From the NCBI RefSeq assembly GCF_903652925.1, contig NZ_CAHLAR010000006.1, forward strand, positions 124,001 through 188,000: 64,000 nt of DNA, given 5' to 3'. A program made the translations under genes and the position numbers. Below the pieces are notes generated by a model. The model ran no database searches. It was not told the DNA's origin and saw only the letters and a list, made by a program, of their open reading frames with translations. The DNA comes from Achromobacter anxifer (GTDB taxonomy: Bacteria; Pseudomonadota; Gammaproteobacteria; Burkholderiales; Burkholderiaceae_B). Position 1 is the stretch's first letter. Every line of letters starts with the position of its first letter. Positions 47,213 to 55,953 of the stretch are shown one piece after another.

Positions 47213-47788
47213 TTAAAAAGGCCACCACGAACGGCTGCGGTCCACTTCCTCCAGTCCGTCGCGCTTGACCGCGACCTTCACCGTCTCCTCGTTCGGTGAA
47301 AACTGCCAGACCTTATAGATGTTGGTGTTCTGCGCCTCCGGCAGGGCCACCAGCAGCCGCCACTTGCTCTGCTCCAGTTCCCGGTAGGCCGCGACCACGC
47401 CCACCACGCGCGCCTCGGCATTGCCGGGGTACTGCACCACCTTGGTCTCGCCCGGCTTCAGGATCACCTGGTCAACGTTCAGCAGCTCCGCGCCCAGCGC
47501 CGCGTGGGCATCGCCCTGCAAGGTGAAGAAATCGCGCGATTCGAAGATGCTGGCCGACTTCAACTCGTAAATCGTCACCTGCACCGGCGACGGCCTGCCG
47601 CTGGCGTTCTGGTTCACTTTCGGGTCCGCCCGCAGCTCGATCGCATAGGGCACCGGCACGCGCTTGGCCGTCGACGAACATGCGGCAAGCAGCGCGGCCA
47701 GGGCCACGCCCGCCGCGGCCGCGGCCACGCGCCGCAACGGCCTGCCGCGACGTTCCAGCGGGATCATTCTCTGGCAGGGACCTCTCAT
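47213..47788 (-). CDS. tssJ: T6SS outer-membrane lipoprotein TssJ
   Basis: A 191-residue lipoprotein with lipobox LLAAC (Cys37) after a basic n-region. The mature part is a transthyretin-like beta-sandwich typical of TssJ (VQVTIYELKSASIFESRDFF, and ARVVGVVAAYRELEQSKWR). It contacts the TssM C-terminus. Start ATG 47788 has GAGG close upstream; ATG 47767 is an alternative and still includes the whole signal peptide. It is the first gene of the tssJKLM-tagF operon and diverges from the lipoprotein gene at 47907. Confidence 0.93.
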   Translation of the reverse strand: MRGPCQRMIPLERRGRPLRRVAAAAAGVALAALLAACSSTAKRVPVPYAIELRADPKVNQNASGRPSPVQVTIYELKSASIFESRDFFTLQGDAHAALGAELLNVDQVILKPGETKVVQYPGNAEARVVGVVAAYRELEQSKWRLLVALPEAQNTNIYKVWQFSPNEETVKVAVKRDGLEEVDRSRSWWPF

Positions 47789-47906
47789 AAGACCTCGGAA
47801 ATAAAAGTACACACGTCTGTTACGCCGCGACGCATACCTTGCACGGCGGGCCGCTATCATCGGCGGAATGACCAGGCCTACTCACCCCGACCGACATGCC
47901 CGCGCC

Positions 47907-48278
47907 ATGAAACTGCCTTTCCGCATCAGCTTGATATCCGGCCTCGCGCTGCTTGCAGCCTGTGCCACCACGCCGTCGCCACAGGCGGTCGAAGCCCTGC
48001 AGCAGGTCCGCGACGAATATGCCGCCAGCCGCTTCGGCGCCGTCATCCGTACCGTGGCGACTTCCGACGCGCTGGCCTCCGCGCCCACCCCCATGCGCGT
48101 CGAAGCGTTCAAGCTCCAGGCGTTCAGCTACTGCGTGACCAACTATCGCCAGCTGTGCGAAGACAGCTTCGCGCGCATCCTGCAATTGCAGCCCTCGTTC
48201 CAGCTCGCGCCGAACGAGGCCGGCCATCCCCTGTGGGGCCCGGCCTTCCAGGCGGCGCAGGCCTCCCAGAACCGCTAA
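47907..48278 (+). CDS. T6SS-associated small lipoprotein (TssQ-like)
   Basis: A 123-residue predicted lipoprotein: signal sequence with LLAACATTP (Cys19), then a helical, TPR-like segment (EALQQVRDEYAASRFGAVIR to LWGPAFQAAQASQ). Start set at ATG 47907 (MKLPFRISLIS), because 13 further upstream codons would spoil the signal peptide. It sits divergent to tssJ and 27 bp before the FHA gene. It resembles the TPR-like lipoproteins seen in Bordetella/Burkholderia T6SS clusters; function not assigned. Confidence 0.75.
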   Translation: MKLPFRISLISGLALLAACATTPSPQAVEALQQVRDEYAASRFGAVIRTVATSDALASAPTPMRVEAFKLQAFSYCVTNYRQLCEDSFARILQLQPSFQLAPNEAGHPLWGPAFQAAQASQNR

Positions 48279-48305
48279 CGCGCCGACGGCGCCCAGGAGA
48301 CTGGC

Positions 48306-49085
48306 GTGAAGCTCACCGTGTTCCAGCGTGCCGGCGACCCGGCCTTCGAACCCATCCATGCCGTGTTCACCGCGCCCGGCGGCACGGTGGGTCGCAGCCC
48401 CGAGAATCTCCTGGCCCTGCCCGATCCCGCGCGCGCCATCTGCCGTGTCCAGGCCGCGATCCGCGTCAACGACGCGGACGCCGCCTTCATCGAGAACCTG
48501 AGCGACATGAGCCGCGTCAGCGTCAACGGACAGCCGCTGGCCCGCGACCAGGAAGTGCCGCTGAATCCGGGCGACGAACTGCAGATCGGCGACTACCGGC
48601 TGCGCAGCGTGGCGGACGAGCCCGGCGCTGAAACCGCCGAAGGCATCGCAGCCGGCGTCGCGGCCGCGGCGGTGGACGACGACATCTTCAGCGATCTGAT
48701 TGGCCCCGGCACCTTGCCCGTCGGCAGCGCGCCCGACGTTTCCACCCATCCCTTCGACCTGGATTCCGCGCAGGCGCGCAACCCCGAGGATCCCTTGCGG
48801 CAGTTGCCGCCCGGCGACGGCGTGGTCTCGCGCCCGCCCACCGATCCCCTGGCGCTGTTCGACGCGCCAGGCGACGGCACGCCCAGCATCTTCTCGGACG
48901 GCACGCCGTCCACCCTGCCCGCCCACGATCCGCTGGCCGAGCATCGCGCCCACCCGGTGGACCGCGCCCTGGGCGGCTCGCGGGAATCCGCCGACGGCCG
49001 CAGCGCGCCCGATCACCTGCAGGAGATCGGCGGCTTCATGCGGCCCGCGCCCGTCAAGCCCAAGCCCGGCGACAAAGACCGTTGA
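48306..49085 (+). CDS. tagH: T6SS FHA-domain protein TagH
   Basis: A 259-residue protein with an N-terminal FHA fold (about 5-100): GTVGRSPENLLALPDPARAI (Gly-Arg and Ser of the phosphopeptide site) and MSRVSVNGQPLARD. A Pro/Asp-rich disordered tail follows. FHA proteins in T6SS bind phosphothreonine partners after PpkA action and promote assembly. GTG start at 48306 with AGGAG six bases upstream. It lies on the opposite strand to the rest of the cluster and ends 4 bp short of the clpV stop. Confidence 0.88.
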   Translation: MKLTVFQRAGDPAFEPIHAVFTAPGGTVGRSPENLLALPDPARAICRVQAAIRVNDADAAFIENLSDMSRVSVNGQPLARDQEVPLNPGDELQIGDYRLRSVADEPGAETAEGIAAGVAAAAVDDDIFSDLIGPGTLPVGSAPDVSTHPFDLDSAQARNPEDPLRQLPPGDGVVSRPPTDPLALFDAPGDGTPSIFSDGTPSTLPAHDPLAEHRAHPVDRALGGSRESADGRSAPDHLQEIGGFMRPAPVKPKPGDKDR

Positions 49086-49089
49086 ACGC

Positions 49090-51702
49090 TCAGGCATAGT
49101 CATAACGGAACTCCCCGTCCGCGGCTGACAGGCCCACCCTGCTCAGCCTGCGGTCCTGCATCGACGCGCCCAGCAGCTCGCGGCTGATCCGCGGCAGCAC
49201 CGTGTTGGTCAGCACCGCATCCACCATGCGCGCGCCCGACTCCACTTCCGCGCAGCGCGCCACCACCAGCGCCGTGGCGTCCGGCGTCACTTCCAGCACG
49301 ATGCCGTGATGCTCCAGCAGGCGGCGGCGCACGCGATCGAATTGCAGGTCCACGATGCGCGCCAGCATGGCATCCGGCAGGGGCAGGTATGGCACCGCCA
49401 CCAGCCGGCCCAGCAAGGCCGCCGGAAAGGCCTGCAATAGCGGCTCGCGCAGCGCGGCCGCCAGCGCCGGCCCGTCGGGCATGAGCGCCGGGTCGCTGCA
49501 CAGGGCCGCGATCCGGTCCGCGCCCACGTTGGAGGTCAGGATGATGATCGCGTTGCGGAAGTCGATGTAGCGCCCTTCTCCGTCCTCCATCCAGCCCTTG
49601 TCGAAGACCTGGAAGAAGATCTCGTGCACGTCCGCGTGCGCCTTCTCCACCTCGTCCAGCAGCACCACGCTGTAGGGCCGCCGGCGCACCGCCTCGGTCA
49701 GCACGCCGCCCTCGCCATAGCCCACGTAGCCGGGCGGCGCGCCCTTGAGCGTGGAGACGGTGTGGGACTCCTGGAACTCGCTCATGTTGATGGTGATGAG
49801 GTTCTGCTCGCCGCCATAGAGCGCCTCGGCCAGGGCCAGCGCGGTCTCCGTCTTGCCGACGCCGCTGGGGCCGCACAGCAGGAACACGCCCACCGGCTTG
49901 TCCGGATCGGTCAACCTGGCGCGCGAGGTCTGGATGCGCCGCGCCACCGTCTCCAGGCCCTCGCGCTGGCCGATCACGCGCTTTTCCAGCGTGTCGGCCA
50001 GGGCCAGCACCGCCTGCGCCTCGTCGCGCAGCATGCGGCCCACGGGAATGCCGGTCCAGTCGGCCACCACGGCCGCGACCGCGGCCGCATCGACCGCGCA
50101 ATGCACCATCGCCGCCTCGCCCTGGCTGGCCGCCAGCGCTTCGCGCGCCTGCGCCAATGCGTGGCGCTGGTCCTCCTGTTCGTCCGAGGACGCCAGCTCC
50201 AGCGTCTCGCGCAGCGTCAGCACATGCCCGGCCAGCGCTCGTTCCGACTCCCAGCGCGCCGCCAGCGCCTGCTCGCTATCGGCGGCGCCGGCCTGTTCGG
50301 CCGCCAGGCGCTCCACCCGTTGCGCATCGCCTTCGCCCAGGCGCAGTTCACGCTCGGCGATGCGCCGGGCCAGCGCCAGCGCCTGCACGCGCCTGCGCGC
50401 ATCCTCCAGGCTGGCCGGCACGGCATGCTGGCTGACCGCGACGCGCGCGCAGGCCGTGTCCAGCAGCGCCACGGCCTTGTCCGGCAACTGGCGCGCCGGG
50501 ATGTAGCGGTGCGACAGGCTCACCGCCGCTTCGATCGCTTCGTCCAGCAGCAGCACGCCATGATGAGCCTGCAGGGTTTCGGCCAGCCCGCGCAGCATGC
50601 CGAAGGCGCGCGCCTCGTCGGGCTCGTGCACCTGTATGACCTGGAAACGGCGGCTCAGCGCCGGGTCCTTCTCGATGTACTTCTTGTATTCCGACCAGGT
50701 GGTCGCGCCTATGGTGCGCAACTGGCCGCGCGCCAGCGCCGGCTTCAGCAGGTTGGCCGCGTCGCCCGTGCCCGCGGCGCCCCCGGCGCCCACCAGCGTA
50801 TGGATCTCGTCGATGAACAGCACGATGGGTCTCGGGCTTGCCTGCACCTCGTCGATGACCCCGCGCAACCGCTGCTCGAACTCTCCCTTCACGCCGGCCC
50901 CGGCCTGCAGCAGGCCGATGTCCAGCAGGTACAGCGCCACATCGCGCAACTGCGGTGGCACTTCGCCCGCAGCCAGGCGCAGCGCCAGGCCCTCGACCAC
51001 GGCGGTCTTGCCGACCCCCGCTTCGCCGGCCAGCAACGGGTTGTTCTGGCGGCGCCGCATCAGCACGTCGATGAGCTGGCGGATTTCCTCGTCGCGCCCG
51101 GACACCGGATCGATCGCGCCTTCGCGCGCCCGCGCGGTCAGGTCGACGGCGAAGCGCGCCAGCGCGGAACCGCCTTCGCCCGGCGCCCCTGCCTCGGCGG
51201 GAGCGGACGCCGTCTGCGCCGCGTCTTCCGGCGATCCCTGCACGATCTCTTCCAGCTGCTCCAGCAACTGCTCGGGCGCGATGCGCGAGAACTGCGCCGA
51301 CATGCCCAACAGCACGTGGCGCAAGGCATAGGTCCTGGCCAGGCCGGCCAGCAGATGGGCGCTGCGGATGCGCGCCGCGCCATAGCGCAGCGATCCCAGC
51401 GCCCAGGCTCTTTCAACCGCGTGATCGATGTGTTCGGACAGGTCGGAGACCGAACCCGCTCCCGCCGGCAAACGGTCCAGCTCGGCCGTCAGGTCGGCCT
51501 GCAAGGCCGCCATGTCCAGTTCGAAGCGGCGCGCAATGCGGTGCAGGTCGCTGTCCTGGGCGTGCAGGATCTGATGCAGCCAGTGCACCAGTTCGACATA
51601 GGGATTGCCGCGCAGCTTGCAGAACGCGGTGGCGCCTTCCAGCGTCTGGTAGAGCAGCGGGTTGAGCTTTCCGAAGAGATCGATGCGGCCGATATCCGAC
51701 AT
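49090..51702 (-). CDS. clpV: T6SS sheath-disassembly ATPase ClpV (TssH)
   Basis: An 870-residue AAA+ unfoldase of the ClpB type that recycles contracted TssB/TssC sheath. The N-domain (1-160) binds TssC. Walker A boxes are GEAGVGKTA (226-234) and GPSGVGKTE (about 607-615), and the second AAA module carries a Walker B-type VVLLDEVEKAH. Start chosen at ATG 51702 (MSDIGRIDLFGKLNP), the usual family start. It follows tssG by 14 bp and ends the tssA-led operon. Confidence 0.97.
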   Translation of the reverse strand: MSDIGRIDLFGKLNPLLYQTLEGATAFCKLRGNPYVELVHWLHQILHAQDSDLHRIARRFELDMAALQADLTAELDRLPAGAGSVSDLSEHIDHAVERAWALGSLRYGAARIRSAHLLAGLARTYALRHVLLGMSAQFSRIAPEQLLEQLEEIVQGSPEDAAQTASAPAEAGAPGEGGSALARFAVDLTARAREGAIDPVSGRDEEIRQLIDVLMRRRQNNPLLAGEAGVGKTAVVEGLALRLAAGEVPPQLRDVALYLLDIGLLQAGAGVKGEFEQRLRGVIDEVQASPRPIVLFIDEIHTLVGAGGAAGTGDAANLLKPALARGQLRTIGATTWSEYKKYIEKDPALSRRFQVIQVHEPDEARAFGMLRGLAETLQAHHGVLLLDEAIEAAVSLSHRYIPARQLPDKAVALLDTACARVAVSQHAVPASLEDARRRVQALALARRIAERELRLGEGDAQRVERLAAEQAGAADSEQALAARWESERALAGHVLTLRETLELASSDEQEDQRHALAQAREALAASQGEAAMVHCAVDAAAVAAVVADWTGIPVGRMLRDEAQAVLALADTLEKRVIGQREGLETVARRIQTSRARLTDPDKPVGVFLLCGPSGVGKTETALALAEALYGGEQNLITINMSEFQESHTVSTLKGAPPGYVGYGEGGVLTEAVRRRPYSVVLLDEVEKAHADVHEIFFQVFDKGWMEDGEGRYIDFRNAIIILTSNVGADRIAALCSDPALMPDGPALAAALREPLLQAFPAALLGRLVAVPYLPLPDAMLARIVDLQFDRVRRRLLEHHGIVLEVTPDATALVVARCAEVESGARMVDAVLTNTVLPRISRELLGASMQDRRLSRVGLSAADGEFRYDYA

Positions 51703-51716
51703 GGCGTGGTGGCGCG

Positions 51717-52829
51717 TCAAGCGCGCGTGGGAGTTGAGGTTGGGGCCGGCGGCCGGCCACGTTGCGGGACGCGCCCGCGGCTTTCATAGTCCAGCACGAG
51801 GTCGCAAGCCTCGCCCTGCTCCGGCCGGCGCTTGCCCAGCCAAGAAGACAGGCCCAGGGGCCGCTGAGCGCCCAGGGTCAATCCGCGCGCGTCCTCTGCC
51901 CGCAGCACCGGCCGCAGGTCCCAGGCCAGCTCCATGCCGATGTAATGCCGGACCCAATGCGTCAGCTGGCGCGCGCGCGTCCCGCCCGGCAGAAAACTCA
52001 GGTAGTCCTCCAGCGCCAGCGGACCGATCTCGATCCGGAACTTGTGCTGGGCATCGCGCACCGCCACTCCCAGCACGGTGTCGCGCCCCAGCCCCGCGAA
52101 GCCGCCCAGACCCAAGCGCTGTTCGGGCTCCAGGCGGATCCATTGCGGCACGAATTCGCGGATATGCACCGGCATGCTGAAAAACGATTGCAGGATGTGC
52201 TTGAGCCCTTCCGGATTGCGGGTCTGGCGCGTCAGATGGCCCGCCATGTAGTACTTGGCGTGATCCAGCACGGCGTCGCGGCGCCGCATCGACGGCTCGC
52301 CCATGTGCAGCAGGCTGGCGACGTAGCGCGTGAAGCGCTCGTCCTTGCGATCCAGGCTGACCGTGCTCTGCGCGTCGGCCCAGGCGCGGTAGAACAGCAG
52401 GATGAGCCGGTGATGGAACACGTCGGCGAAGGCGGACAGGGTGCGGTCGCCGTGGTGCGCAACGCGCTCGTGGGCATGTTCCGTCAGGTGCAGGGGCAAG
52501 GGACCGTTCGGGCCGAACAGCCCGAAGCTGTAGATCGAAAGCTCCGCGGGCCGCCCGCCCTCGGCGGGCCGCGCGCGCGCGACCGTGGACGGTGCGAACG
52601 CCAGCGACGGTTCCTGCCGCAGCCGCACCGGCTCGTAGCGCGCCACCGTATCGCGTCCCAGCGGCTTGCGCCCGCCCGCCAGCGCGTCTATCCAGCGCAG
52701 GGCGTGAAACAGGTCGTGGGCATGGGGCTCACGCTCGACCGTGAGCCACCATTGCGCCAGCGCGCCGGAAGCGGCAGCGGAAGCTGCGGGCGCGCGGATC
52801 GGATCGGAGGCGGGCTGGGCGTTGTCCAC
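51717..52829 (-). CDS. tssG: T6SS baseplate protein TssG
   Basis: A 370-residue baseplate wedge component, partner of TssF (two TssF per TssG in known wedges). Typical segments: DLFHALRWIDAL, VRLRQEPSLAFAPS, NGPLPLHLTEHAHERV and DVFHHRLILLFYRAW. The first 25 residues are Ala/Pro-rich and variable. Unlike the usual arrangement it does not directly follow tssF; a DUF3540 gene lies between, ending 4 bp before the tssG ATG. Confidence 0.95.
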   Translation of the reverse strand: MDNAQPASDPIRAPAASAAASGALAQWWLTVEREPHAHDLFHALRWIDALAGGRKPLGRDTVARYEPVRLRQEPSLAFAPSTVARARPAEGGRPAELSIYSFGLFGPNGPLPLHLTEHAHERVAHHGDRTLSAFADVFHHRLILLFYRAWADAQSTVSLDRKDERFTRYVASLLHMGEPSMRRRDAVLDHAKYYMAGHLTRQTRNPEGLKHILQSFFSMPVHIREFVPQWIRLEPEQRLGLGGFAGLGRDTVLGVAVRDAQHKFRIEIGPLALEDYLSFLPGGTRARQLTHWVRHYIGMELAWDLRPVLRAEDARGLTLGAQRPLGLSSWLGKRRPEQGEACDLVLDYESRGRVPQRGRPPAPTSTPTRA

Positions 52830-52833
52830 CGTC

Positions 52834-53466
52834 CTACCCCATGTGGATCTGCTTGGCGTCCACCTTGACCAGGTCGCCGCCGGTCACCACGGTATAGGCC
52901 GCGTGCAATCTCGCGCTCTGCTCGGCCTGGAAGTCGATCGCGCCGGCGCGAACCTGGTCCATTTCGCTGACGCTGCGCAACGACAGCCGCGCCATCAGGG
53001 TCATGCGGTCCAGCACCGCCTCGTAGCTCTTGCCCACCAGCCGAAACTCGCCCACGGTGGCGTGCAGCTGTTTGGCCACCATGCGCATGCGCCCGCAGGT
53101 ATGGCGTTCGTCCTCGGCCTCCACCGCGTACTCGGACGCCCGCACGCGCACCGCGCCGGCGCTCTGCAGCAGCACATCGCCCGTCCGCGAACGAAGAGTC
53201 AGCTCGCCTTCGGTTTGCAGCGTGGCGCGCGCGGGGTCGGCCTGCACCGTCACCGCGATCAGGTAGACGCGCGCCGGATCGGGGCCGCTGATCAGCACCT
53301 CGTCGCCGGGCTGCGGTTCCAGCAGGCAACTGGCGGCGCGCTGCGCGTTCCAGACGCGGCCATCGCAGGCCACGGCATAACTGCCGTCGGCTTCACGGCG
53401 CAGCAGCTCGCCCAGCAAATGGACGGGATCGTAAGCCATGCGGCTCAGGTGTGCGGCGGACTTCAT
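52834..53466 (-). CDS. DUF3540 protein embedded between tssF and tssG
   Basis: A 210-residue protein that I assign to DUF3540: its length is in the family range and the family's conserved Ser-Cys-Leu is present (residues 46-48, AQRAASCLLEPQPGDEVLIS). The C-terminal half is beta-rich and repetitive (GELTLRSRTGDVLLQSAGAV), resembling needle/gp5-like strands. DUF3540 genes usually accompany VgrG/DUF2169/DUF4150 effector modules, so the position inside the core baseplate operon is unusual. Start: ATG 53466 with AGGAG six bases upstream (ATG 53469 is adjacent). It lies 31 bp after tssF and 4 bp before tssG. Confidence 0.72.
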   Translation of the reverse strand: MKSAAHLSRMAYDPVHLLGELLRREADGSYAVACDGRVWNAQRAASCLLEPQPGDEVLISGPDPARVYLIAVTVQADPARATLQTEGELTLRSRTGDVLLQSAGAVRVRASEYAVEAEDERHTCGRMRMVAKQLHATVGEFRLVGKSYEAVLDRMTLMARLSLRSVSEMDQVRAGAIDFQAEQSARLHAAYTVVTGGDLVKVDAKQIHMG

Positions 53467-53497
53467 CATGCGCTCCTGTACGTGGAGGAATGCCGGC

Positions 53498-55402
53498 CTA
53501 GACCACGGGCCGGCGTCCCATGCGGGGCTTGTAGCGGGCGATTTCGCCACGCTGCAGGGTCGACAGGACCAGCTCCGACATCAGGTTGATCGATACGTGG
53601 CGCGCGAAGAATTGCTCCAGCACGGCGCCAAACAGATAAGGGCTGATGCCCGAGAACGCGGTCTCGTCCACCTGCAGCGCAATGCGCACGCCGCGTCCAT
53701 GGACGATGGGACCGGGCACGGGCAGGCGATGGTGCACGGGGATGGCGCTGACGTGTCGCAGGCCGGAGATGTGGCGGCGCACGGCGGGCTCGGCCAGGTT
53801 GCCGTAGACATGCAGCATCTCGCGCAGGGTCTGGGCGCCCTGCTCCGCATCCAGGTCGGTCAGGCTCAGGTAATTCAGGCCCAGGTGGCTGATCAGATGC
53901 CATGTCGCCGCATTCTCGGCCAGCGCCGCGCGCGGCCGCGTGGGGCCGTGCAGCACCTTCACCGCGCGCACGGGCGCCGACACGCGCAAGGTCATGTCGG
54001 TCTCGGACCCCAGGGGCAGCAGCAGCGCCAGATCGCGGTTGGTGCACAGGGTTTCCAGCGTCAGGTGGCGCAGGTCGCCGGAGAACGGCGCCTCCTGCCG
54101 GTCCACCAGCGACAGGAACACTTCGCTGCCGATATAGCCGCTACGGGTGCCGTTGCGCTGCGCGATGTCGGACACCAGCCGCGGCTCGCGGCGCACGGAA
54201 AAATACGCGCCATAGTCGTCGGGATCGCTGCCCAGCGAACCGTAGAACGGCCGGAACTCCTGCTCCTGGCGCTGCGCCGACGCATGGCCGGCAACCCGGG
54301 TCACGCCATAGACCTCGTAATCCAGCGGCCGGCTGCGGTCGATGACCACGTGGTACTCGGAGGTCCTGGGCGTCACCGCCACGCGGTCCGCCCGCTTGGG
54401 AAAGAGGTTGATCACCGGCACGCAATGCAGGGCCAGGTTGGCGGCCGATATGGCGCCCTCCAGCTCCGGTGCCGCCATCGAGAACAGCAGGGTCAGGTCG
54501 AAGGCGCGGGTCTCGCGCTGCGCGCCCTGCGGCGGCGCGGGCGTGCGCAGCCCCTGCTTCAGTCCGTTGATGCTGAAGAAGAGATAACGCTGGGCGAACG
54601 CGAAATACTCCTGCAGCAGGCGGTAGCCCTGGAACACCCGGGCATCGGCCGGCAACAGCGCCTGCTCATCGGCAAAGCCTTCATGGCGCACGGCATCGGC
54701 CGGCAACCGGTTGATCCAGGCCACCGGACGCGCCGTATCGTGGCCCAGCACCGCCACCGTGTGCCCCATCAGCACTTCCAGCAGGCGCTGCATCTGCAGG
54801 TCCTGGCCGTTCAGGTGAAAGACCAGCTGATCCAGGTCCAGGTCTTCCAGCCGCTGCCCGCCGCCGACTTCTATCCGGATGCGCAGCGCGCTCAATACGC
54901 GCGCGGCGCGGCCCGCCAGGCCCAGGCGCGCCAGCGGCAGGTCCTGCGGCGCCGCTGTGAACTCCGCCTGCGTCACCTGCAAGGGCCACAGGCGCAGGGC
55001 GTGGCCGGTAGTGAAATCGCAGGGCGTCTGCTCGCCGCGCGCCACGCGGCCGCGCAACAGGGTGCCGCGTGGCAGCTCAAAGCCTCCCGCCAGGGTGCCT
55101 TCATTCATGCTGGGCGAGAACTGCACGATCGCCATCGCCGGGGTGGGCGCCAGATAGCCGGGGTACACCACTTCCAGCAAGCGTTGGGAAAAGCGCGGAA
55201 ATTCCGCATCCATTTTCATGTGGATGCGGGCGGTCAGAAAGCTGAAGCCCTCCAGCAGGCGTTCGACGTAGGGATCCGCCACCTCGGTGGCGTGCATGCC
55301 CAGCCGCCCAGCCACCTTGGGGTGAGCCTGAGCGAATTCCGCGCCCAGCTCGCGCAGATAGACCAGTTCCCGGTTGTAGTAATCCAGCAGTCGGTCGTCC
55401 AT
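53498..55402 (-). CDS. tssF: T6SS baseplate protein TssF
   Basis: A 634-residue baseplate protein. The start MDDRLLDYYNRELVYLRELG, the RLLEGFSFLTARIHMKMDAE block and LLEVVYPGYLAPTPAMAI are family signatures. It forms wedges with TssG and TssE around the VgrG hub. The ATG overlaps the tssE stop (TGATG), indicating tight coupling. Confidence 0.97.
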   Translation of the reverse strand: MDDRLLDYYNRELVYLRELGAEFAQAHPKVAGRLGMHATEVADPYVERLLEGFSFLTARIHMKMDAEFPRFSQRLLEVVYPGYLAPTPAMAIVQFSPSMNEGTLAGGFELPRGTLLRGRVARGEQTPCDFTTGHALRLWPLQVTQAEFTAAPQDLPLARLGLAGRAARVLSALRIRIEVGGGQRLEDLDLDQLVFHLNGQDLQMQRLLEVLMGHTVAVLGHDTARPVAWINRLPADAVRHEGFADEQALLPADARVFQGYRLLQEYFAFAQRYLFFSINGLKQGLRTPAPPQGAQRETRAFDLTLLFSMAAPELEGAISAANLALHCVPVINLFPKRADRVAVTPRTSEYHVVIDRSRPLDYEVYGVTRVAGHASAQRQEQEFRPFYGSLGSDPDDYGAYFSVRREPRLVSDIAQRNGTRSGYIGSEVFLSLVDRQEAPFSGDLRHLTLETLCTNRDLALLLPLGSETDMTLRVSAPVRAVKVLHGPTRPRAALAENAATWHLISHLGLNYLSLTDLDAEQGAQTLREMLHVYGNLAEPAVRRHISGLRHVSAIPVHHRLPVPGPIVHGRGVRIALQVDETAFSGISPYLFGAVLEQFFARHVSINLMSELVLSTLQRGEIARYKPRMGRRPVV

Positions 55403-55953
55403 CAGACACCGCCCAGATCGCGCAGATCCATGTGGCCGCTCTCCAGGTCGATGTCCGTGCGGAACAGGAACTCAAGCGGCTGCGGCACGCACCACAGCAT
55501 GCCGCGTATTTCCAGGCTCAGGACGTTGTGGTGCTCCAGCGTGCCGGCATCCGACACGCAACGCACTTCCACCGAGGAATCCAGGATGCGCGGCTCGAAT
55601 GCCGCAATCGCGTCGCGGATCGACTCCTCGACGTCGATCCAGTCGATCTCCGACATGCGCTTTCCCGCCATGGCGCGCACGCCGAAATTCAGCGTGGAGG
55701 CGGCCACTGGCCGATGCGCCGACAGATCCTGCGTCGTCTGCAGGTTCACCGTGTTGAGCAGCCAGCGCAAATCCCGCAGCACGGCCGCGCGCAACGCCTC
55801 ATGCGTCAGCATGGCGTGTTCGCGCGGCTCTTCGCGCTTGGCGGGATCGTTGTCCATCAGGCGGTCCAGCAGCGAAGGCTGCAGGCGGTCGCGCACCGCG
55901 CGCTGGCTGCGCGACAAAGGCTCCCAATCGCCCGGACGGTCGGCGTGGCCCAT
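55402..55953 (-). CDS. tssE: T6SS baseplate protein TssE (gp25-like)
   Basis: A 183-residue gp25-like protein that starts sheath polymerisation. It has LQPSLLDRLMDNDP, then the EALRAAVLRDLRWLLNT segment and the lysozyme-like fold core (SEIDWIDVEESIRDAIAAFE to LRTDIDLESG-like FRTDIDLESG). The ATG at 55953 overlaps the tagJ stop; the stop overlaps the tssF start. Confidence 0.95.
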   Translation of the reverse strand: MGHADRPGDWEPLSRSQRAVRDRLQPSLLDRLMDNDPAKREEPREHAMLTHEALRAAVLRDLRWLLNTVNLQTTQDLSAHRPVAASTLNFGVRAMAGKRMSEIDWIDVEESIRDAIAAFEPRILDSSVEVRCVSDAGTLEHHNVLSLEIRGMLWCVPQPLEFLFRTDIDLESGHMDLRDLGGV

